DNA from: Pseudomonadota bacterium
GTDB taxonomy: Bacteria > Pseudomonadota > Alphaproteobacteria > Acetobacterales > Acetobacteraceae
Direction of reading: 5' to 3'
DNA length: 64,000 nt
Assembly (NCBI GenBank): GCA_021849425.1
Contig: JAJZSY010000004.1
Location: 62,001 to 126,000 of the forward strand
Position numbers and translations under genes: made by a program. The notes under the pieces are model-generated. The model had not been told where the DNA came from and did no database searches. It saw only the letters and a list, made by a program, of their open reading frames with translations. Within the stretch, counting starts at the first letter, position 1. Every line of letters begins with the position of its first letter. Of the stretch, positions 1 to 13,267 are shown piece by piece.

Positions 1-1700
1 CCATTCCGCTGACCCTGACGCGCGCGCGGCAGCCGGCGACAGCCGCGCCGACGCCGCTGCGCGCGCTGATCGAGGCGTTCGACTGGGAGACAACGGCGCT
101 CGGGCCGATCCGCTCGTGGCCGGCGATCCGCCGCCGCCGGATCGAGCTGATCTGCGCCTCGGATACCGCCATCGCCACCATGTGGGGGCGCGAGGGCGTG
201 CTGATCTATAACGACGCCTGCGCCGCGCTGCTGGGGCGGTGGCATCCGCGCAGCCTCGGGCGGACGGCGCGCGAGGCGCCGGGCGGGGTGCGGCGGCTGG
301 TTCGCGACATTCTCGGCCGCACCCTTGCGGGCGACTGCGTGATCCTGTCGGATCACTGCCTCGTCGCCGACCGGGACGGCACGCCGGAGCGGATCTGGCT
401 GAGCCTGTCCTCGGTGCCGATCATCGATGGCGCCGGGCGGATCGACGGCGCGCATGTCGTGCTGCGCGACACCACGGCGCAGATGCGCGGGCGCGAGGCG
501 GTGGAGGCGGAGCTGCGGCAGGCGCACAAGATGGACGCCATCGGCCAGATGACCGGCGGGATCTCGCACGATTTCAACAATATCCTGACCGGAATCCTCG
601 GCAATCTCGACATGCTCGCGGCACGGCTCGAACAGGGCGAGACCGAGGCCGCGCGGTCGTATCTCGAAGGCGCGCGCAGCGCCGCATCCCGCGCCGCCGG
701 GCTCACCCAGCGCCTGCTCGCGTTCGCGCGCCGGCAGACGCTGGCGCCGGACGTGATCGATATCGGCGCGCTGATCGAGGACATGCGCGAGCTGATCGAC
801 CGCATGGCCGGCCCGGCGATCGCGGTGCGGACATCGTGCCCGCCGGATATCCGGCCCGGCTTCTGCGACCGCAACCAGCTGGAGAACGCGCTGCTCAACC
901 TCGCGATCAACGCGCGCGACGCCATGCCGGAGGGCGGGGTGCTGACGCTGGACGCGGCGAACGCGGCGCTGGGCCCGCCGCCGCGCGGCCAGAGCCGGAA
1001 GGCCGGGGCGTATGTGCGGATCGGCATCGCCGATACCGGCTGCGGGATGACGGAGACGGTGCTGGCACAGGCTTTCGAGCCCTTCTTCACCACCAAGCCC
1101 GCCGGCCAGGGCACCGGGCTCGGCCTGTCGATGGTCTATGGCTTCGTCCAGCAATCGGGCGGGCATGTCGAGATCGCCAGCCGGATCGGCGAGGGCACAA
1201 GGGTCAGCCTGTTCATCCCCTGCCCTGCCCCGGACGCCTCGGCGGCGGCGACGACAGGAGAGGCGGCGGCGGCGGGCGATTCGGCGCCGCACGCGGCATG
1301 GCTGCCGGCGGGGCGCGATGTCGTGCTGATCGTCGATGACGAGGATGCGCTGCGGACGCTGCTGGCCGACATGCTGGGCGAGCAGGGATTCGCCGTGCGG
1401 CAGGCGGCGGACGCCGAATCCGGCCTCGACTGGCTGCGCGCGGATGCGGCGATCGGGCTGCTGATCGCCGATATCGGCCTGCCCGGCGCGATGAACGGGC
1501 TCGCCCTCGCCGCCCGCGCGCGGCAGATGCGGCCGGACCTGCCGGTTCTGTTCGTCACCGGCCTCGCCGGGGCGACGGGGCACAAGGCGGGGGGGCGGAC
1601 GGCGACGCTGCGCAAGCCCTTCACCTTCGACTGCCTGCGCCGGCAGCTCTTCCACCTGCTGCACGGCGATGCCGACCGGATGGACCGGCGGGCGGAGTGA
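1..1700 (+). CDS. Hybrid sensor histidine kinase with C-terminal receiver (5' partial)
   Basis: A two-component sensor that would autophosphorylate on histidine and pass phosphate to a fused receiver. The reading frame is open from position 3, so the start lies before the window. The region before the Met at 180 already reads as part of a PAS-like sensor (ALGPIRSWP, then the conserved LIYNDACAALLG). Order: PAS-like region; H-box GGISHDFNN with the phospho-acceptor His codon at 567; HATPase with N-box (ENALLNLAINARDAM), G1 (DTGCGM) and G2 (GTGLGLSM); then a receiver with the acidic DDE pocket, the phospho-acceptor Asp in LLIADIGLPG and the conserved Lys in LRKPF. The stop is at 1698-1700. The input signal is unknown. 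The convergent neighbour is a glycosyltransferase. Confidence 0.9.
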   Translation, partial: IPLTLTRARQPATAAPTPLRALIEAFDWETTALGPIRSWPAIRRRRIELICASDTAIATMWGREGVLIYNDACAALLGRWHPRSLGRTAREAPGGVRRLVRDILGRTLAGDCVILSDHCLVADRDGTPERIWLSLSSVPIIDGAGRIDGAHVVLRDTTAQMRGREAVEAELRQAHKMDAIGQMTGGISHDFNNILTGILGNLDMLAARLEQGETEAARSYLEGARSAASRAAGLTQRLLAFARRQTLAPDVIDIGALIEDMRELIDRMAGPAIAVRTSCPPDIRPGFCDRNQLENALLNLAINARDAMPEGGVLTLDAANAALGPPPRGQSRKAGAYVRIGIADTGCGMTETVLAQAFEPFFTTKPAGQGTGLGLSMVYGFVQQSGGHVEIASRIGEGTRVSLFIPCPAPDASAAATTGEAAAAGDSAPHAAWLPAGRDVVLIVDDEDALRTLLADMLGEQGFAVRQAADAESGLDWLRADAAIGLLIADIGLPGAMNGLALAARARQMRPDLPVLFVTGLAGATGHKAGGRTATLRKPFTFDCLRRQLFHLLHGDADRMDRRAE

Positions 1701-1721
1701 AGCCTCGGGGGGCTGCGCCGG

Positions 1722-2738
1722 TCAGGACGTTGCGAGGTGCCGCAGCGCCCGGGCCTGCTCGGGCCAGTTCGGCAGGCCGCGCGCGTGTTGCCAGGCGATG
1801 GCTCCCATCTGCGCGCGCAAAGCGGGGCTGAAGACGAGCCGGCGCATCGCCTTGCCGAGCTGAGCCACGTCATCCACCGGGGCGACGATTCCGGCACCGG
1901 TCGGGACCAGTTCGCCGGCCGCGCCACCCTCGGTGATGGCGACCGGCAGACCCCGCGCCATCGCCTCGGCGATCGCCATGCCGAACCCCTCGAACCTTGT
2001 GGCGAGGGCGAAGAGATCGGCTTCGGCCCAGGCGGCCTCGAGCGCGCTGCCGGCGAGCGGCCCGCGCCGCTCCACCTGGCTGGCGACGCCAAGCTCGGCG
2101 GCAAGCCGGTCGAGCCCCTCGGCATAGGCCGGGTCGCGCATTTCGCCGGCGATCACCAGCCGCCAGTCGAGATCGTGCAGCGAGGCGAGCGCGCGGATCA
2201 GGACGTCATGCCCCTTGCGATAGGTCAGCGTGCCGAGGGAGAGCACGGTGCACGGGCTGCCATCGGGCAGGACCGGGTTGAGCGTGCGGCATTCGTAGCG
2301 GTCGGTTCCCGGGACGAGAACGCTGATCCGGTCGCTCAGCACGCCGAATTCGGCGGACAGGCGCCCGGCGATCGGCGCGCTCGCGGCGATGACCCGGGCG
2401 AAGCCGGGCAGCGCCTCCCGCTCCAGCGCCTTGAAGGCCTGCCGCAGCTCTTCTGGCGTGCCGGGCTCGAGCGAGGTCGGGTGATGGATGAGGGCGAAGG
2501 CGCCGCGCGCCTGCAGCGCCGGGATCGCGGCGCGGGCATGGGCGAAGGCCGCGCCCTCCAGCAGGATCGGGCCATCCGGCCGCAGACGATCGGCGAAATC
2601 GGCGCCGACCGGTTGATCGAGCGCGAAGATCTCGGCGCCGCCGCCCGCCTCGCGCCAGGCGGCGAGCAGGCGGCGATGGTAGAACGAGGCCCCGGTCACC
2701 GAGTCGAACGGGGCTTCCGTGATCAGGATCAGCTTCAT
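1722..2738 (-). CDS. Glycosyltransferase family 4-type (GT-B fold)
   Basis: 338-residue protein of the glycosyltransferase 4/group 1 type, which transfers a sugar from a nucleotide-sugar donor. It opens with MKLILITEAPFDSVTGASFY, a Rossmann beta strand and glycine-containing acceptor loop. It has a central HHPTSLEPG segment and a C-terminal donor domain (LSLGTLTYRKGHDVLIRA, then FEGFGMAIAEAMARGLPVA with the E-x7-E nucleotide-sugar motif). It lies 66 bp downstream of the flgI-flgJ-flgN-like operon on the same strand and may be cotranscribed, so flagellin or surface-polysaccharide glycosylation is possible. The donor and acceptor cannot be read from sequence. No strong ribosome-binding site precedes the ATG. 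Confidence 0.85.
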   Translation of the reverse strand: MKLILITEAPFDSVTGASFYHRRLLAAWREAGGGAEIFALDQPVGADFADRLRPDGPILLEGAAFAHARAAIPALQARGAFALIHHPTSLEPGTPEELRQAFKALEREALPGFARVIAASAPIAGRLSAEFGVLSDRISVLVPGTDRYECRTLNPVLPDGSPCTVLSLGTLTYRKGHDVLIRALASLHDLDWRLVIAGEMRDPAYAEGLDRLAAELGVASQVERRGPLAGSALEAAWAEADLFALATRFEGFGMAIAEAMARGLPVAITEGGAAGELVPTGAGIVAPVDDVAQLGKAMRRLVFSPALRAQMGAIAWQHARGLPNWPEQARALRHLATS

Positions 2739-2804
2739 GCCCGGGCCATGCCACAGCCGGCCCGATCTGGCCAGAGATACGCGTTGGGAGGAGACGCGGC
2801 TGGA

Positions 2805-3212
2805 TCAGGCGCGCAGGCTGAAGGCGACCGGCGCAACCGGGCGGCCGGCGGCGTCCTGCGCGTAGGATTGCAGCGGCTCGACCGCGGCGCGGCTGGTGTC
2901 GAGCGCCTGCATGATCGTGCGGATCACGCGCTGCTGGGTCTCGATCGCACCGCGCAGAAGCGCGCCGTTGGCGCTGATCGCCGTGTCAAGGCGACGCTGC
3001 GCCGCCTCGGCCTGCCGGCGCTCGCGCGGCGGCAGCGCCGCGCCGGTTTCGAAGGCGGCCTCGAAATCGGCAATGGCGCCGCGCTTCGCCGCTTCCAGAG
3101 TGGCGCTGGAGGCGAAATCCTGCAGGGAGAGGAGGCGGTTTTCCTCTTCGAGGACGGCGGCGAGGGCGTTGGCGGCGGCGATGGGGCCACGAGCCGAGGC
3201 TTCGGTGTTCAT
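2805..3212 (-). CDS. FlgN-like flagellar chaperone (putative)
   Basis: 135-residue, mostly alpha-helical acidic/alanine-rich protein that starts 4 bp inside the end of the flgJ-type gene (translational coupling). Size, helical content, the position after flgI and flgJ, and an N-terminal segment (AANALAAVLEEENRLL) fit the FlgN/FlgK-L export chaperone family, which binds hook-filament junction proteins before secretion. That assignment rests mainly on context and general pattern; sequence identity in this family is low. It is the last clearly flagellar gene of the operon. Confidence 0.6.
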   Translation of the reverse strand: MNTEASARGPIAAANALAAVLEEENRLLSLQDFASSATLEAAKRGAIADFEAAFETGAALPPRERRQAEAAQRRLDTAISANGALLRGAIETQQRVIRTIMQALDTSRAAVEPLQSYAQDAAGRPVAPVAFSLRA

Positions 3213-3613
3213 GAGCCGGTTCCTGGGGATGCAGATGGGGATGGACTCGGGACGGAGGCGGAGGCGGCGGGCTGGGGTTTGGTGCTGTCGCGCTCGGCGA
3301 GGAGCGCCTTTTCGATCATCGGCGCGAGGCCGAGTCCGCCGCGCGCCTCGATCGATTTCGCGACCGCGTCGATGAAGAAGGGACGGAACGATTTCTCGAC
3401 CGCGCCGCCGCTGAACGGCGCCGCTGCGGAGCCGGCGGAGGCGAACATCGGCTTGAGCAGCTGGGCGATCGCCATCGCCTCGAATTTGTGGGCGGCGTGG
3501 ACGATGGCCTGATCGCTCATCGGCGCGGTGCCGCGGGCGGGCGGGGTCGCGACGGGCCGGGTGAGCGGATCGAGCGCGGCGCCGGCGGGGCCTGCGAGCG
3601 GGGTCAGGGTCAT
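3209..3613 (-). CDS. flgJ: Rod-binding protein, FlgJ N-terminal type
   Basis: 134-residue protein containing only the rod-binding domain of FlgJ, with the signature KFEAMAIAQLLKPMF (compare FEAxxLxQMLKxM) at about residues 48-62, followed by a conserved helix (MIEKALLAE). The muramidase domain of enterobacterial FlgJ is absent, as is usual in Alphaproteobacteria where a separate enzyme opens the peptidoglycan. It overlaps flgI by 4 bp upstream and the flgN-like gene by 4 bp downstream, so the three genes form one operon. Predicted role: capping or scaffolding the flagellar rod in the periplasm. Confidence 0.8.
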   Translation of the reverse strand: MTLTPLAGPAGAALDPLTRPVATPPARGTAPMSDQAIVHAAHKFEAMAIAQLLKPMFASAGSAAAPFSGGAVEKSFRPFFIDAVAKSIEARGGLGLAPMIEKALLAERDSTKPQPAASASVPSPSPSASPGTGS

Positions 3614-4764
3614 TGCACGACCAGCCGCGCCTGCAGGGCGCCGGCCGCCTTGATCGCCTGGAGGATGCTGATCATGTCGTGCGGCGCGACGCCGAGCGCG
3701 TTCAGGCTGGAGACCAGCTGTTGCAGGCTGATATTGCCCTGGACGATATCCATTCTCTTGCCCTTGCCCTTCTTGACGGAAATCGAGGTCTGCGCGGTCG
3801 AGACCGTGTTGCCGCCGGCCAGCGGGTTGGGCTGGCTGACCACCGGGGTGTTCTTCACGGTCACGGTGATGTTGCCCTCGTCGATCGCGACGGTGCTGAT
3901 GCGCACATTCGCGCCCATCACGATCGTGCCCGTCGCCTCGTCGACCACGACGACCGCGGGCGTGGAGGGCTGGACGCGCAGATCCTCGATATCGGCGAGA
4001 TTCTGCACGACGTTGCGGCCCTCGAGATCGAGGGTGATGGTGCGCGGATCATCGACCGTGGCGATGCCGGGGCCGAGACGCTCGTTGATGACGCGGGCGA
4101 TGCGCATCGCGGTGGTGAAATCGGGGTTGCGCAGTTCGAGCTTGGGCTGTTTCTGCGAGGCCAGCTTGAAATTGACCGAACGCTCGACGATGGCGCCGTT
4201 GGTGATCCGGCCGACGGTGGGCACGCCCTGGGTGAAGGAGGCATTCGCCCCCGCCGCCTGGATCGCGCCGGTGACCAGCGAGCCCTGGGCCACGGCATAG
4301 ACCCGGCCATCGGCGCCGAGCAGCGGGGTGACGAGCAGCGTGCCGCCGGTCAGGTCGGTCGCGTCGCCCATCGCCGAGACGGTGACGTCGATCGTCTCGC
4401 CGCTATGGACGAAGGCGGGCAGGTTCGCCGTGACCATGACGGCGGCGATGTCCTTGGTTTGCAGGTTCGCCGCCTGGCTCTGGGTGTTGACGCCGAGGCG
4501 TTCGAGCATGCCGATCAGCGACTGGCGGGTGAAGACCGAGTTGTTGAGCGAATCGCCGGTGCCCTTGAGCCCGACGACCAGGCCGTAGCCGACGAGCTGG
4601 TTGTTGCGGACCCCCTGGATGTCGGTGATGTCCTTGATCCGCACCTCGGCGAAGGCCGGGCGCGCGCAGGCGAACAGCAGATAGCACGCTGCCCAGAGCA
4701 GCAGCATCGCGGCGCGCCAGCGATGCCGGCCGCAGCAACAGATATCAAGGAAATTTCGGGTCAT
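3610..4764 (-). CDS. flgI: Flagellar P-ring protein FlgI
   Basis: 384-residue P-ring subunit, which forms the periplasmic bushing around the flagellar rod in the peptidoglycan layer. An unusually long N-terminal region with several Cys (residues 9-11) and Arg precedes the hydrophobic signal core. Cleavage is likely after the second Ala of RPAFA, giving mature EVRIKDITDIQG. The family hallmarks VGYGLVVGLKGTGDS and LLGADGRVYAVAQG are intact and the length is typical. Met20 is an alternative start that would give a more ordinary signal peptide. It heads the flgI-flgJ-flgN-like operon and is divergent from fliX across a 120-bp gap, the arrangement known from Caulobacter. Confidence 0.95.
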   Translation of the reverse strand: MTRNFLDICCCGRHRWRAAMLLLWAACYLLFACARPAFAEVRIKDITDIQGVRNNQLVGYGLVVGLKGTGDSLNNSVFTRQSLIGMLERLGVNTQSQAANLQTKDIAAVMVTANLPAFVHSGETIDVTVSAMGDATDLTGGTLLVTPLLGADGRVYAVAQGSLVTGAIQAAGANASFTQGVPTVGRITNGAIVERSVNFKLASQKQPKLELRNPDFTTAMRIARVINERLGPGIATVDDPRTITLDLEGRNVVQNLADIEDLRVQPSTPAVVVVDEATGTIVMGANVRISTVAIDEGNITVTVKNTPVVSQPNPLAGGNTVSTAQTSISVKKGKGKRMDIVQGNISLQQLVSSLNALGVAPHDMISILQAIKAAGALQARLVVQ

Positions 4765-4884
4765 CGGGCGCGATCATTTTGGTCACGCGGCGGAGTTTCG
4801 CAGGAAAAGGTTAATACTTTGCAGCTAAGAGACGGTCTGGCCGGATGAAAGCTGCGCGCCGGCATGGGGCGCGAGGAGGCGGGA

Positions 4885-5280
4885 ATGACACGGATTGCAG
4901 GACTGGGCGGGCCGGGCGGCATCGGCGGCACCGCGCGCGGCGGCAAGGCGAGGCCGGCCGGCGAGAGCTTCAGCCTCGCCGCCCCGGCGCAGCAGGAAAC
5001 CCCCGCGCTCGCGCCGGTCAGCGTCGCCGCGCTGATCGGGCTGCAGGACGAGAGCGGCGAGGCCCGCCAGCAGGGCGCGGCGCGGCGCGGCGGCGAACGC
5101 GCGCTCGGCGCGCTGGCCGCGCTGCAACGGGCGGTGCTGGGCGGCACCGCGCCCGATCTCGACGCGCTGGCGCGGAGCGCGGCGGAGATCGAGCTTCCGG
5201 CCGACCCGGCGCTGCGCGCCATCGTCGGCGCGATCCGCCTGCGCGCGCGGGTCGAACTCGCCCGCCACGGAAGGTTGTGA
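4885..5280 (+). CDS. fliX: Flagellar assembly regulator FliX
   Basis: 131-residue FliX, an alphaproteobacterial protein that couples flagellar basal-body assembly to class III/IV flagellar transcription (acting with FlbD in Caulobacter) and helps P-ring assembly. The start at 4885 is chosen over the in-frame ATG at 4864 because a perfect AGGAGG lies at 4874-4879 with a 5-nt spacer. The N-terminus is Gly/Ala/Pro-rich, followed by conserved helices (VAALIGLQDE; GERALGALAALQRAVLGG) and a C-terminal segment (ALRAIVGAIRLRARVELARHGRL). The divergent flgI/fliX gap (4765-4884) must carry both promoters. No sigma-54 or CtrA site could be read there with confidence. Confidence 0.9.
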   Translation: MTRIAGLGGPGGIGGTARGGKARPAGESFSLAAPAQQETPALAPVSVAALIGLQDESGEARQQGAARRGGERALGALAALQRAVLGGTAPDLDALARSAAEIELPADPALRAIVGAIRLRARVELARHGRL

Positions 5281-5401
5281 CTATAAGGTGAATTGCAGCC
5301 TCTCCGCCCTTGGCGGCGGCGGGCGGCACGGGTATAAGCCGCCAACCTGTGGCCTCACCCATACCGACCCCGGGGCCCGTGCGTTGGAGGAACTGACATT
5401 C

Positions 5402-5818
5402 ATGTTAATTACTCTTGCACCGGACTACATCCCGAGCGACGATGAAGAGTTCATGAACCCGACCCAGGTCGAGTTCTTCCGGCAGAGGCTGCTCCGCTGG
5501 CGGCACGACCTGCTGATGGAGGCGAACGGGACCCTCGCCAGCCTGTCCGAAGGCGGCATCCTGGAGCCCGACATCACCGATCGCGCGAGCGTGGAGACCG
5601 ACCGGGCGCTGGAACTGCGCACCCGCGACCGCGCCCGCAAGCTGATCGGCAAGATCGACCAGGCGCTGGCGCGGATCGAGGCCGGCACCTACGGCTATTG
5701 CGAGGAAACCGGCGAGCCGATCGGGCTGAAGCGGCTGATGGCGCGGCCGATCGCGACATTGTCGATCGAGGCGCAGGAACGCCACGAGCGGCAGGAACGC
5801 ATCCAGCGGGACGACTGA
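5402..5818 (+). CDS. dksA: RNA polymerase-binding transcription factor DksA
   Basis: 138-residue DksA, which enters the RNA polymerase secondary channel and works with ppGpp on rRNA and amino-acid promoters. The ATG at 5402 follows GGAGGAA (5386-5392). The coiled-coil tip acidic pair is visible (EPDITDRASVETD), then the globular TYGYCEETGEPIGLKRLMARP. Only one Cys (C100) of the canonical four zinc-finger cysteines remains; the other positions read T, S and A. As I recall, several alphaproteobacterial DksA proteins show the same loss and stay functional, so this is probably lineage-typical. It follows fliX with a 121-bp gap that can hold its own promoter. Confidence 0.93.
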   Translation: MLITLAPDYIPSDDEEFMNPTQVEFFRQRLLRWRHDLLMEANGTLASLSEGGILEPDITDRASVETDRALELRTRDRARKLIGKIDQALARIEAGTYGYCEETGEPIGLKRLMARPIATLSIEAQERHERQERIQRDD

Positions 5819-5849
5819 GGGGGCTTTTCAATCATCCGCGGCCGGCGGG

Positions 5850-9565
<3,716 letters not shown>

Positions 9566-9584
9566 GGCTCCGCGCCCCCCCGGG

Positions 9585-10493
9585 TCAGAGCAGGCCGAAG
9601 AGGAACCCGCCCGTGGCCTTCGGCTTTGCCGCGCCCGCCAGCAGCCCGTGGCGGCGCAGCGTGTCATAGGCGTGCAAATACCAGCGCGAGCCGGGATAGT
9701 TGTGGCCGAGCACGGCGGCATTGCGCCGCGCCTCCTTGACCAGGCCGAGATCGAGATAGCATTCCACCAGCCGGTCGAGCGCCTCGGGGGCGAAGGTCGT
9801 GGTCTGGTATTGCTGGACCACCACCTGATAGCGGCTGATCGCCGCGGCGTAGAGATTCTGCCGCTGGTAGAAGCGGCCGATTTCCATCTGGTGGCCGGCG
9901 AGGCGGTTCTCGACCAGGCGGAGCTTGATCCGGGCGTCGCGGGCATAGGCGCTGTCGGGGAAGCGGGAGACCACGTCCTGCAAGGCCTGGGCGGCTTCGA
10001 GGGTGAAGGTCTGGTCGCGCTGGACGTCCTCGATCTGCTCGTAGAAGCAGAGCGCCTTCAGGTAGTAGGCATAGGCCGCCTCGGGGCTTGCCGGGTGCAG
10101 CTCGATGAAGCGGTTCAGCGCGCTGACCGCGGAGTCGAAATTCTGCCGTCGGTATTGCGCGTAGCCCTGGAGCAGCTCGGCATGGCTCGCCCAGGTCGAA
10201 TAGGGGTAGTTCACCTCGATCTCGCCGAAGAGCTGGGCGGCCTTCTTGTTCTCGCCCTTGTGCAGCTGGGCGATGCCCTCGGCATAGAGCGCGTCGGCCG
10301 GTTGCAGCGGCTTGGCGGCGTGCTTGTGCGCGGCGGCGCCGGTCTTGGCGCTGCCGCCGAACAGGCCGCAGCCGCCGAGGGCGAGCGGCGAGAGCAGGAG
10401 CAGGGCCGGCAGCGCGCGCGGGCGGCGCCGGCGCGTGCGCGGCTGCGAGGGGGAGAAGCGGGCCGGCCGAGCCGGAGTCTGCGAATGCGTCAT
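9585..10493 (-). CDS. bamD: Outer membrane assembly lipoprotein BamD
   Basis: 302-residue BamD (ComL), an essential lipoprotein of the beta-barrel assembly machinery at the inner face of the outer membrane. The start at complement 10491-10493 gives MTHSQTPARPARF and an Arg-rich n-region, then a hydrophobic core and lipobox LGGC. TPR repeats follow (ALYAEGIAQLHKGENKKAAQLFGEIEVNYPYS, then repeats through SRFPDSAYARDARIK and the C-terminal NYPGSRWYLHAY). It is first of bamD-recN-ligA. Many Alphaproteobacteria have lpxC just upstream; it is not in this window, where rpsA is divergent instead. Confidence 0.93.
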   Translation of the reverse strand: MTHSQTPARPARFSPSQPRTRRRRPRALPALLLLSPLALGGCGLFGGSAKTGAAAHKHAAKPLQPADALYAEGIAQLHKGENKKAAQLFGEIEVNYPYSTWASHAELLQGYAQYRRQNFDSAVSALNRFIELHPASPEAAYAYYLKALCFYEQIEDVQRDQTFTLEAAQALQDVVSRFPDSAYARDARIKLRLVENRLAGHQMEIGRFYQRQNLYAAAISRYQVVVQQYQTTTFAPEALDRLVECYLDLGLVKEARRNAAVLGHNYPGSRWYLHAYDTLRRHGLLAGAAKPKATGGFLFGLL

Positions 10494-10875
10494 CGGGCCG
10501 GGCTTATAGCATGTGATTCGGCGCCGCGAAGCCTCTGGCCGGCGCGGGTGCCGCGAAAGGTGCGGGAAAGCTTGCAAAACCGGGTGAAAAAGCCTATTCC
10601 CGCGGCAACCGCGGACATGGTGTCCACGGCTTGTCGCCAGACCGTTGCCGGGACGACGTGGACTATCCCGGCCGGGTCGGCGCGCGGCGCTGCGGAATTC
10701 CCTCTCATGGAAATCCCGGCATGCCGGCGCCGCCTCGAAACGGTGCGCAACGGTGGCACCCGAAACCCCGTCCGGACCCGTCCGGACAGTCGTGACCGCA
10801 ACGGATGGAATTCCGGGCGGCGCGCCAGCCAAACCGGCCGCAAGACGGTCTCGTTTCAAGGATTCAAACCGCTTC
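10494..10875. other. 382-bp divergent bamD/rpsA intergenic region
   Basis: No convincing gene. This is the leader region of rpsA and the promoter region of bamD. It contains one plausible sigma-70-type promoter toward rpsA (10572-10600) and two copies of the self-complementary octamer GTCCGGAC at 10770-10777 and 10780-10787, exactly 10 bp apart and about 90-105 nt before the rpsA ATG. The long rpsA leader fits the known autoregulation of S1 in other bacteria, but no specific structure was established. Confidence 0.6.
10572..10600 (+). promoter_or_regulatory. Candidate sigma-70 promoter for rpsA
   Basis: TTGCAA at 10572-10577 as -35 and TATTCC at 10595-10600 as -10 with a 17-bp spacer, in an A-rich patch of an otherwise GC-rich intergenic region. 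It would give a leader of about 270 nt before the rpsA ATG. This is read by eye from consensus only. Confidence 0.4.
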
Positions 10876-12603
<1,728 letters not shown>

Positions 12604-12682
12604 ACCGGCGCGCGCCCGGCTCCGGCGCCATGCCGGGTCCGGGCGATGCCGGGCGGCGCTTTTGCACCGCAGGACCAACGGG

Positions 12683-12716
12683 AACGCCGCCCCCCAAGGG
12701 GCGGCGTTTGTTGTTG
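12683..12716 (+). terminator. Rho-independent terminator after rpsA
   Basis: Perfect 11-bp stem (AACGCCGCCCC at 12683-12693 pairing with GGGGCGGCGTT at 12698-12708), loop CCAA, then a T-rich tail TGTTGTTG. It lies 80 bp after the rpsA stop. The A-rich left edge is short, so activity in the opposite direction is less likely. Confidence 0.85.
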
Positions 12717-12769
12717 ACGGCGTTTGTTATTGGTGGGGGTTGCCGATGGCGGTCGGGCGAAGCGGCCGG

Positions 12770-13132
12770 TCAGGGCCAGCGCCCCTCGGCGCTTTCGATC
12801 TGGGCGCGGGTGGTCAGCCGGTAGGGGCCTTCGGCGATTTCCGGCGCGTGGTCCGGCAGTTTTTCGGGATCGGCCCAGCATTCGGGATCGCCCAGGGTCT
12901 GGGTGCAGTAGGGCGGCGGCCGCGGCGGGACGTATTTCGGCGCGCAATAGCTCTTGTCCCGGTCGAGCCGGACCATCGAGCAATCGCGCCCGGTGACCAG
13001 CGAGACGACCGCATCCGGCACGGTGCGGTGGATCGTGGTCAGCGTGACGACATTCGCGGCCACGGTGGCACCCGCACCGATGCCGCACCCGGCGAGCGGG
13101 ACCGCGCAGAGCATGACAAGCATTCGTCGCAT
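12770..13132 (-). CDS. Putative lipoprotein, conserved hypothetical
   Basis: 120-residue predicted lipoprotein: short basic n-region (MRRMLVML), lipobox LAGC, then a mature domain of unknown function with Cys pairs (GRDCSMVR, SYCAPK, PYCTQTLGDPECW). A Pro-rich segment and a conserved-looking C-terminus (LPDHAPEIAEGPYRLT) follow. The start is at complement 13130-13132; Met4 is an alternative. It appears similar to small lipoproteins seen in other Rhodospirillales, from memory. It is convergent with rpsA and divergent from the yfgM-bamB-der operon. No function can be assigned. Confidence 0.7.
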   Translation of the reverse strand: MRRMLVMLCAVPLAGCGIGAGATVAANVVTLTTIHRTVPDAVVSLVTGRDCSMVRLDRDKSYCAPKYVPPRPPPYCTQTLGDPECWADPEKLPDHAPEIAEGPYRLTTRAQIESAEGRWP

Positions 13133-13267
13133 TGCCGGTAGAATGCCATGAAAAAATGAAGACCCGGTTACGTTGCCCAACGTGCCGCGCGCGGCTATGG
13201 TCCGCCGCGAAAACCCGATCCAGCCCGCGGGATACCCCTCCCCGGCGCCAAGCGAGCGAGAGCCCGA

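Noticed and set aside
1737-3512. 591-codon open frame on the plus strand
   Set aside because: Antisense to the glycosyltransferase and flagellar genes; low-complexity Gly/Arg-rich translation with no recognisable motif, as expected for shadows in high-GC DNA.
4765-4884. Sigma-54 or CtrA promoter between flgI and fliX
   Set aside because: Only partial matches (a GGTTAATACTTTGCAG stretch) without correct spacing of GG and GC or paired TTAA half-sites; not strong enough to list.
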